A stretch of DNA of 15,120 nucleotides from 40CM-2-70-7 sp035279865 (GTDB lineage: Bacteria; Gemmatimonadota; Gemmatimonadetes; Gemmatimonadales; GWC2-71-9): NCBI GenBank assembly GCA_035279865.1, contig DATEGY010000093.1:1-15120 (forward strand), read 5' to 3'. A program made the position numbers and the translations under genes. Below are positions 6,868 to 12,795 of this stretch, piece by piece. Every line of letters starts with the position of its first letter. Position 1 is the stretch's first letter. Under the pieces are notes generated by a model. That model was not told the origin of the DNA. It did no database searches and saw only the letters and a list, made by a program, of their open reading frames with translations.

Positions 6868-6965
6868 GAGCCACGACAGGGGAAGGCGATGTTGGGTGGG
6901 GAGTTCCAGGGTGCTCTCCAGGACTGACGTTGCGCTTCAGGCGCGTCAAAAACGGGCGCAAACTT

Positions 6966-7051
6966 ACCTGACCCTGGCCAGTCCAGCAATGACTCGCAGG
7001 TCGCAACCTGGATTGCCGCCATAACAACCTGCCAGTATACGACTTACAGGT
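6966..7051. repeat. Cluster of five ACCTG/CAGGT motifs upstream of the toroid-like gene
   Basis: ACCTG or its complement CAGGT occurs at 6966-6970, 6997-7001, 7006-7010, 7027-7031 and 7047-7051, with centre spacings of 31, 9, 21 and 20 bp. Several are roughly whole helical turns apart. About 0.2 copies would be expected by chance in this length. The cluster lies in the 210-bp gap between the M28 gene (stop at 7078) and the toroid-like gene, where that gene's promoter should be, so it may be a regulator binding array. Confidence 0.4.
6986..7016. repeat. Interrupted inverted repeat in the M28/toroid gap
   Basis: GCAAT (6986-6990) and CAGGT (6997-7001) pair with ACCTG (7006-7010) and ATTGC (7012-7016) around a CGCA loop. 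It could be an RNA hairpin in the M28 3' region or an operator. There is no U-tract, so it is not a classic terminator. Confidence 0.3.
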
Positions 7052-7077
7052 ACCCTGCCATACTGCAAGACATTGCA

Positions 7078-8727
7078 CTAGTGACGTCGGAAGTCGGCCC
7101 CCGGAAGCCATCCGGGCAGGTCCGAGGCATCGGCGACGGCCAGGACCAGCCGCATGACCACCCGCACTTCCTGGCTCATCCCGTCATAACGGAAGACCGG
7201 CGTCCACTCGTCCGCGGGCTGGTGGTACCGGTGCTCCTCGAAGTCCGCCTCCTGCTGTTTGCCCCACCCCGCAGGCTTCCCAACGAAATCCTCGCCGGGC
7301 TGAAGGGAAAGGGCAGGCACGCCGGCTTTGGCGAACGGGAAGTGGTCGGACCGGAAAAACCCGCCACCCACATCAGGCCGGTTCTCCACCTTCAATGACT
7401 CGGCGGCGGCCGCGGCGTTGAACATCGTCCCCAGGGTCGACTGATCGGTCCCCAGGGCGGCGATGTCCCGTGTGGATCCGCGCACATTCACTTCGTCCAG
7501 GTTGATGTCCGCCGCGGTCTGTGCGATCGGAAAGATCGGCTGGGCGACATATCCCGCCGACCCCAGAAGCCCGCTCTCTTCCGCGGTGGTGGCGATGAAC
7601 AACACCGACCGCCGGGGACGATGCGGCATCTTGGACAGCGCTTCGGCCGTCGCCAGCATGGCCGCTACTCCGGACGCGTTGTCCTCGGCGCCGTTGTAGA
7701 TCGAGTCGCCTCCCACGGCCGGACCGATGCCCTTGTGGTCCCAGTGGGCCGAAACGGCCACGACCTGCGAGGAGAGCGCCGGATCCGAGCCGCGGAGCCG
7801 GGCCACGACGTTCTCGCTCTGGACGTGCCGGACGCCGCTCGCGAGATCGATCGCCGCGTGAAGCCCAGTGGAAACGGGCACAAAGTCCCGCCGGGCCGCG
7901 AGTCTGGTGAGAGAATCGAGATTGAGCCCCACCGACTGGAGCCCGGATTGCACCGCATCGTGCGTGGCCCACGAGGCGAACTCCAGGGAAGGGCCGGTTC
8001 CACCTTCGAGCTGGAACTGCTCCACCGACCAGGATCCGCGAACCACATCCCACCCGTAGGTCGCGCTGGGCGTGGTGTGCACGAGGACCACCCCCACCGC
8101 CCCCTGCCGGGCCGCCTCCTCCAGCTTGTACGTCCAGCGACCGTAGTAGGTGAGCACCCGTCCCTTGAAGAGGGTCGAGTCCTGAATCCCGGGATCGTTT
8201 ACGAGCATCAGGAGAACCTTGCCGTGCAGGTCCGTCCCCTTGTAGTCGTCCCACCGCCATTCGGGTGCCTTGATGCCATACCCCACGAACACCACGTCCC
8301 CGTCCGCGGTGATGCGGGCCTCCGGTTGCATGGCCCATTCGATGAATTCGTCACCGGGCTTGAGACTCCGCGTGTCCGCGCCGCGCCCCCACACGAATGA
8401 CGGCTGCTGCGTCAGCGTCCCCGCGAGCGAAACGGGCTGGAAGTAGGATCCGTCGGCACCGGCCGGCTCGAGGCCCAGCGCCTCGAATTGCGCTGCGATG
8501 TAGGCGGTTGCGAGATGGCCTCCCCGGGTAGCCGGGGCTCGGCCCTCCAGCAGGTCACTCGCGAGAAACCGCAGGTGGGCGTCCATCGCCCGCTCGTTTG
8601 GAGCGGGAATACCGGGAGCCGGGGGGGAAGACACCGGCTTGGCGGCCGGCTTCTGCGCGAGGGCTACACCCGACGAAGCCCCGAAGATCACCAGCAGCGT
8701 GTATAAGGGTCGCATTGGGTGAACCAA
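7078..8727 (-). CDS. Secreted M28-family zinc metallopeptidase with PA-like insert
   Basis: A 549-residue exported aminopeptidase-type enzyme. A signal peptide (hydrophobic LYTLLVIFGASSGVALA, cleavage near AQ at 24-25) precedes a Pro-rich linker, the start of the peptidase fold, a PA-like insert (about 135-300, with VGYGIKAPEWRWDDYKG and EEAARQGAVGVVLVH) and the metal centre. Expected M28 ligands and catalytic residues are all visible: H328 and D330 in SAHWDH, D349 in GAEDNASG, E383/E384 in TAEESGLLGS, D411 in INLDEV, H462 in SDHFPF. It should remove N-terminal residues from peptides outside the cytoplasm. The start is TTG at 8727, set by GGTGGAG 8 nt upstream (8742-8736); an ATG at 8715 would give the same mature protein but sits 20 nt from that site. 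It is divergent from the hydratase gene. Confidence 0.94.
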   Translation of the reverse strand: MVHPMRPLYTLLVIFGASSGVALAQKPAAKPVSSPPAPGIPAPNERAMDAHLRFLASDLLEGRAPATRGGHLATAYIAAQFEALGLEPAGADGSYFQPVSLAGTLTQQPSFVWGRGADTRSLKPGDEFIEWAMQPEARITADGDVVFVGYGIKAPEWRWDDYKGTDLHGKVLLMLVNDPGIQDSTLFKGRVLTYYGRWTYKLEEAARQGAVGVVLVHTTPSATYGWDVVRGSWSVEQFQLEGGTGPSLEFASWATHDAVQSGLQSVGLNLDSLTRLAARRDFVPVSTGLHAAIDLASGVRHVQSENVVARLRGSDPALSSQVVAVSAHWDHKGIGPAVGGDSIYNGAEDNASGVAAMLATAEALSKMPHRPRRSVLFIATTAEESGLLGSAGYVAQPIFPIAQTAADINLDEVNVRGSTRDIAALGTDQSTLGTMFNAAAAAESLKVENRPDVGGGFFRSDHFPFAKAGVPALSLQPGEDFVGKPAGWGKQQEADFEEHRYHQPADEWTPVFRYDGMSQEVRVVMRLVLAVADASDLPGWLPGADFRRH

Positions 8728-8730
8728 TCG

Positions 8731-8752
8731 CCTTGCTCCACCTGTAGCAAGG
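8731..8752. promoter_or_regulatory. Inverted repeat between divergent M28 and hydratase starts
   Basis: CCTTGCT (8731-8737) and AGCAAGG (8746-8752) are perfect 7-bp complements around an 8-nt loop. On the minus strand, the loop and first stem bases carry the M28 Shine-Dalgarno GGTGGAG. On the plus strand, the 3' arm overlaps AAGGGG (8749-8754), the likely ribosome site of the hydratase, followed by a T-run. It could be a shared operator, or an RNA hairpin tuning translation of either gene. Confidence 0.45.
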
Positions 8753-8766
8753 GGTCATTTTTCGGC

Positions 8767-10794
8767 ATGCTGGACGCTCTCAAGTCTCGCCCCGTCAACA
8801 AGCTGCCCGACCGGGTCCGCTTTCCCGGCCGCATCCTTTTCCTGACGGAAGATGCCGGTCTCGTGCGTGACCAGCTGGCCGGGAAGGATCTGCCGTGGCC
8901 ACCCCGGGTGCCGCTGCGCGACAACATTTCGACGGACGAGATCACGCCGGCGTACATCTGCTACTACTACGACGAAACGCTGGGGGAATTCCCGTACCTC
9001 GGGTTGAAGTGCGGTGATCAGTTCCCCATCACGCGCGGCTCGGTCAAGCAGGGGGGGTTCGTCGCCTCGGTTTCGGGCAAACGCCGGGGGAAGGGATCCT
9101 CCCGCGAGCAGTCTCCCTACGCCGAGATGTGCGCCGGCATCAAGCTCGTCGTTGCCGAAAACATCGAACGGATCTACCGGGAGAACTGCCAGAACCTTGG
9201 CGTGCTCACCACCACGGATTTCTCCATCATCGAGCGGGTGCGCCGGGGCGAAGACATTCCGCTGTCCGCGTTCACCGAAGGTGAAGGGGAAATCACCCGG
9301 GGCATCATCGAGTACGACGGCCTCTTCAACTACAACGTCGCCCGCCTTCAGGGCAAAGTCGTACTCAGCCCGCCGTCCACATCGCGGCGGCCCATGACCC
9401 TCGGCGAAAAGGTCCTGGCGCGGCACTGGGTGGTCGACCCCTCGAAGGGGAAGGTCGGTGTTCCGGCGGTGAAGCCGGGGGACGAGGGCTTCGTGGTGAC
9501 CGACATCCGGTTCAGCCACGAGTACGTCACCCCCATGGCGGCGATCTTCTTCGAGCAGCTCGTGGGCAAGGACGAAAAAGTGCTCGATCCCGGGTCGGTG
9601 CTGCTGTTCCGGGACCACCTGACCTTCCTGGGCGAGGCGATGACGCCGGAGCGCATCAAAGAAGGCCTCCTCGACGTCGCCAACCAGCTCGAGAAGAAGC
9701 AGCGGGCGTTCGCCGAGAAGCAGGGCATCAAGCTCTACGGCGAGCTGCGGCTGGGTCACCACGGCTCCGAGGCCATCTGCCACTCGAAGATCCTCGAGTC
9801 CCACGCGCTCCCGGGCCAGGTCATCATCGGCTCGGATTCGCACACACCGCACGCCGGCGCGGTGGGCTGCGTGGCGTTCGGCGTCGGCACCACCGCGATC
9901 TTCAATTCCTGGATCACGAAGGACGTCCGGCTCACCGTTCCCGAAACGGTGAAAGTCGTGGTGAAGGGCACGAAGCCCGAGAACGTCACCGCCAAAGACT
10001 ACATGCTGGAGATCCTGCGGCACCCGTACATCAAGAGCGGGAAAGCGATCGGGAAGCTCGTGGAGTACTGCGGCGGGGCGGTGGAGGCGCTCTCCGTGGA
10101 CGAGCGTGCCACCATGACCAATATGACGGCCGAGGTGGGCGGCTTCACCGGCTACGTGGCGCCCGACGAGAAGACCGTCCTGTACCTGATGGACTACCGG
10201 AAGATGTCGCGGGCCGAGGCGGAGAGGGCCTGCGCCGATCTCGCCTCCGATCCCCAGGCCGAGTACTGCGAGGTGATCGAGATCGACGCGTCCGAGCTCA
10301 GGCCGATGGTCGCGCTCCCCGGTGATCCGGGCAACGGCGCCTACATCAACGAGCTGGGCGCGCCGGTGAAAGTTGAAATCGCCTACGCCGGCTCGTGCAC
10401 CGCGGGAAAGAAAGAAGACATGGACATGTATGCCCGCGTCCTCAAAGAAGCGGTGGACCGGGGCCAGAGAGTGGCGCCGGGTGTGAAATTCTACATTCAG
10501 TCGGGTTCACAGGACGTGAAGCGGTACTGCGAGGAGCAGGGCTATCTCGAGATCTTCCGGCAGGTGGGGGCGATGTTCCTCGAGCCGTCCTGCGGTGCCT
10601 GCATCAACGCGGGTCCCGGTGTCTCGCGCACCAAGGATGAAGTCACCATCTCGGCCATCAACCGCAACTTTCCGGGCCGTTCCGGCCCGGGCCAGCTCTA
10701 CCTCGCCAACCCCTACACGGTGGCCGCTTCGGCCATCGCCGGGGTGATTACCGAGTGGTCCCCGGCGCCGGAGGCGCAGCCAGCGACCCGGTAA
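8767..10794 (+). CDS. Aconitase-superfamily hydratase, swivel domain first
   Basis: A 675-residue cytoplasmic [4Fe-4S] hydro-lyase, probably aconitate hydratase-like or a related dehydratase. The N-terminal part is the swivel (LeuD-like) domain: NISTDEITPA (about 50-60) and GSSREQSPYAEM with its substrate-binding Arg. The catalytic (LeuC/aconitase 1-3) domains follow: GSDSHTPHAGAVG, then the three cluster cysteines C544 in AGSCTAG and C609/C612 in SCGACINAG. This order is the reverse of AcnA, and the HEAT domain of AcnB is absent. The ATG at 8767 follows AAGGGG by 12 nt and gives the family-like start MLDALKSRPVNKLP. A GTG at 8719 is in frame with a better-spaced AAGGG but would overlap the M28 start and add a Cys-rich non-family stretch. 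The 3' end overlaps the lipoprotein gene by 47 bp, tail to tail. Exact substrate uncertain. Confidence 0.92.
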   Translation: MLDALKSRPVNKLPDRVRFPGRILFLTEDAGLVRDQLAGKDLPWPPRVPLRDNISTDEITPAYICYYYDETLGEFPYLGLKCGDQFPITRGSVKQGGFVASVSGKRRGKGSSREQSPYAEMCAGIKLVVAENIERIYRENCQNLGVLTTTDFSIIERVRRGEDIPLSAFTEGEGEITRGIIEYDGLFNYNVARLQGKVVLSPPSTSRRPMTLGEKVLARHWVVDPSKGKVGVPAVKPGDEGFVVTDIRFSHEYVTPMAAIFFEQLVGKDEKVLDPGSVLLFRDHLTFLGEAMTPERIKEGLLDVANQLEKKQRAFAEKQGIKLYGELRLGHHGSEAICHSKILESHALPGQVIIGSDSHTPHAGAVGCVAFGVGTTAIFNSWITKDVRLTVPETVKVVVKGTKPENVTAKDYMLEILRHPYIKSGKAIGKLVEYCGGAVEALSVDERATMTNMTAEVGGFTGYVAPDEKTVLYLMDYRKMSRAEAERACADLASDPQAEYCEVIEIDASELRPMVALPGDPGNGAYINELGAPVKVEIAYAGSCTAGKKEDMDMYARVLKEAVDRGQRVAPGVKFYIQSGSQDVKRYCEEQGYLEIFRQVGAMFLEPSCGACINAGPGVSRTKDEVTISAINRNFPGRSGPGQLYLANPYTVAASAIAGVITEWSPAPEAQPATR

Positions 10795-11485
10795 TTCCGA
10801 TTTTGACGGCTTGAATTCCCCCCGAAAAACTTCGCGTGCCCGCAACGCTCGTCGACGAATCCGGGACGAGCTTCGCTGTCAAATGGAAATCCCCGCTCAT
10901 CGTGCCGTGAGAGACGGAAAGTGAGAGCCCGCCGAGCCCGGTCGTCTGCGCCGAGCCGAAGCTCGCGCTGGTGACCTGAAAGGCGCCGGTGCGCGTCAGC
11001 CAGGTCTGCACCACCGAGTCCGTCGCCTGGGCCAGCACGAACCCCACGCCGGTGCCCGCCGAGTCCGGCGAAAACGTGGTCTTGAGTGAATCGGTGAAGG
11101 GTGGCGTGATGCCCGCACCCAGCAGGAAGGTGACGGTATCCACCGTCTGCGAGGCGGGACGGTAATGTCGCCAGTCGAGCAGGCCGGTGAAGCGCGCCAC
11201 CACCGGGGTGTCCCCCTTGGTGGCGTTGATGTCGAGCAGGATGCCGACGAGCCGGGTGGTGTCCCCGCTCCCCTCGGCCACCTTGGTCGCCCGGTCGATG
11301 AAGGGGAATACGAAGGTTGAGAGCTCGGAAAAGAAGCTGTCGCTCGCGAGGGCCCGACCCAGCGCGGACCGGACTGCCGCCAGCTCCGGGCCGTCGATGC
11401 CGTCCGGACTCACACTGGTGGTGCCGCTCGAGCACGCCGCCGCGATGCAAGCAGCGAGCACGAGTCCCACGCCGACCTTCCGCAT
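10748..11485 (-). CDS. Small secreted lipoprotein of unknown function
   Basis: A 245-residue protein I do not recognise. It begins MRKVGVGLVLAACIAAACSSG, a lipoprotein signal; the acylated Cys is C18 (followed by SSGTT, more usual length) or C13 (lipobox LAAC). The mature part is rich in Ser, Thr, Gly and Asp with alternating hydrophobics, looking mostly beta-stranded, and has no visible catalytic motif or cysteines. The ATG at 11485 is chosen because GGAG lies 6 nt upstream; the ATG at 11491 abuts that site directly. It starts 29 bp after the DUF4015 gene, so it is probably co-transcribed with it. Its last 47 bp, through the TAA at 10750-10748, lie antisense to the end of the hydratase gene. 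A surface or outer-membrane-associated role is inferred only from the signal. Confidence 0.75.
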   Translation of the reverse strand: MRKVGVGLVLAACIAAACSSGTTSVSPDGIDGPELAAVRSALGRALASDSFFSELSTFVFPFIDRATKVAEGSGDTTRLVGILLDINATKGDTPVVARFTGLLDWRHYRPASQTVDTVTFLLGAGITPPFTDSLKTTFSPDSAGTGVGFVLAQATDSVVQTWLTRTGAFQVTSASFGSAQTTGLGGLSLSVSHGTMSGDFHLTAKLVPDSSTSVAGTRSFSGGIQAVKIGITGSLAAPPAPGTTR

Positions 11486-11514
11486 GCCCATCTCCGTTAG
11501 TGAATTGCCTGGTC

Positions 11515-12744
11515 TTACTCGCCGACGCCCGCTTCGGTTTCAGAAGGATGGCTGGTGGTGCGGAAGGGCCGCAGTGCGTCCCGTTGATAGACGCTCCGGG
11601 GGTTCCACAGGACCCACGATGTGATCCCCAGCTCCTCGGCCGCGCGGATTTCCTCGCGGATCTCCACCGGCGTGTACCGTGGTTTGCGCCGCCCGAGGGT
11701 GAACGCCTGTAGATACGGCCGAATGGTGGCCGCGTTCGGAATGTCGCGGCTCTTCTCCTGCGCATCCCGCAGGGCGTCGTGCACCACGCGGTACGGCTCC
11801 CCATTCGGATGGGCGAACCCGAAGGCGCCCGGATAGTAGTGGCTGGGATAGACCATCGGCAATACCACGTCGGCCACGGAGGCGAAGTCCTCCCAGACCT
11901 GACCGATGCCCAGGTCTCCTCCTCCCGTAGTCGAAGCAGTCAGGGCGAAGATATCGAACGTCGCGGGAGCGCCCGCCGCCCGAACCCGGTCCACGAGCAG
12001 CTGCACGTGACGGCGGACCGCGGTGCGCTCGGTGTCACCCGGCTTCTTGGCCGGGAAGATGGCTTCGGCCAGCCGCTCCCGGGGCTCATCGGGGAAGCGG
12101 ACGTAGTCGAACTGCACCTCGTTGAAGCCTTTTTCCACCGCCTCCCGCGCGAGCTGGGCGGCATAGATCCACACCGAGTCGTTGTACGCGTCCACCCAGG
12201 CGATGTTGATCCGGTCCCGCCACAGCCCCCCGCGCCGGTCTTTCACCGACCACGCCGGTTTGCGCTCGGCGAGGCGCGGATCCTTGGCGACGACGATGCG
12301 CGCGATGGTGTAGATGTGATGCGCGCGAAGCGTGTCCAGGCGGGCTTCCACGTTCTTGGTCCGCGCGCAGGCGCTGGCCCCGATTTGGATCGCGGTCGGC
12401 ACCTGCGAGGGATAGAGCATGCACCCGGTGTCGTCCTTCACATCGACCACCAGGGCGTTGATTTCCGTCGAGTCCGCGAGCCGGGCCAGCGTCCAGAGCT
12501 TGGGAGAAGAGAACGCCCACGCATTCACGTAGAGCGCCCTCACGTTCCGCGAATTCACGAACATCGGCTGATCAGGATGGGCGAAGTGAATCGTGCCGGA
12601 GTGCAGGAACACCGGCAGCTGATCCGCGCGCACGGGGATCATCGCATGCGCGGAATCGGCCGCGGTCCCCTGGGCGAAAAGCCGCCCCGGGAAAACCAGG
12701 GCGGCCAGGACCACGATCATCCGGCTGTTACGGCTCAAGCTCAT
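11515..12744 (-). CDS. Secreted DUF4015 family putative glycoside hydrolase
   Basis: A 409-residue exported protein with the TIM-barrel-like pattern of the DUF4015 (putative glycoside hydrolase) family. A signal peptide (n-region MSLSRNSR, core MIVVLAALVF, cleavage near LFAQG at 22-26) is followed by strand motifs in order: VRALYVNAWAF (68-78), INALVVDVKDDTG (95-107), EVQFDYVRFPDE (209-220, likely active-site acidic and aromatic residues), DVVLPMVYPSHYYPG (292-306) and ITSWVLWNPRSVY (374-386). A polysaccharide or cell-wall substrate is likely but unproven. The ATG at 12744 is the first that gives a normal signal peptide; the frame is open upstream to a TTG at 12783. No strong Shine-Dalgarno is present. 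It lies between the M14 gene (51 bp) and the lipoprotein gene (29 bp), all on one strand. Confidence 0.88.
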   Translation of the reverse strand: MSLSRNSRMIVVLAALVFPGRLFAQGTAADSAHAMIPVRADQLPVFLHSGTIHFAHPDQPMFVNSRNVRALYVNAWAFSSPKLWTLARLADSTEINALVVDVKDDTGCMLYPSQVPTAIQIGASACARTKNVEARLDTLRAHHIYTIARIVVAKDPRLAERKPAWSVKDRRGGLWRDRINIAWVDAYNDSVWIYAAQLAREAVEKGFNEVQFDYVRFPDEPRERLAEAIFPAKKPGDTERTAVRRHVQLLVDRVRAAGAPATFDIFALTASTTGGGDLGIGQVWEDFASVADVVLPMVYPSHYYPGAFGFAHPNGEPYRVVHDALRDAQEKSRDIPNAATIRPYLQAFTLGRRKPRYTPVEIREEIRAAEELGITSWVLWNPRSVYQRDALRPFRTTSHPSETEAGVGE

Positions 12745-12760
12745 AGGGGTCAACACGATA

Positions 12761-12783
12761 GGATTTGGTAACCGCCGAATCAA
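12761..12783 (-). promoter_or_regulatory. Weak promoter-like sequence before the DUF4015 gene
   Basis: On the minus strand TTGATT (from 12783) is followed after about 17 bp by TATCGT, 4 of 6 matches to each consensus box, which would start transcription only a few bases before the ATG at 12744. It could give independent expression within the cluster; the match is modest. The end coordinate marks the -35 box; the -10 box lies just below the stated start. Confidence 0.25.
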
Positions 12784-12795
12784 GAGTCCAGACTG

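Noticed and set aside
5914..6927. 337-codon plus-strand frame opposite the toroid-like gene
   Set aside because: Composition typical of a GC-rich shadow frame, with no domain pattern. The minus-strand frame has coherent helical repeats and operon context.
8755..10023. 422-codon frame antisense to the hydratase gene
   Set aside because: The plus strand encodes a clear aconitase-family protein with all cluster cysteines; the antisense translation shows no motif.
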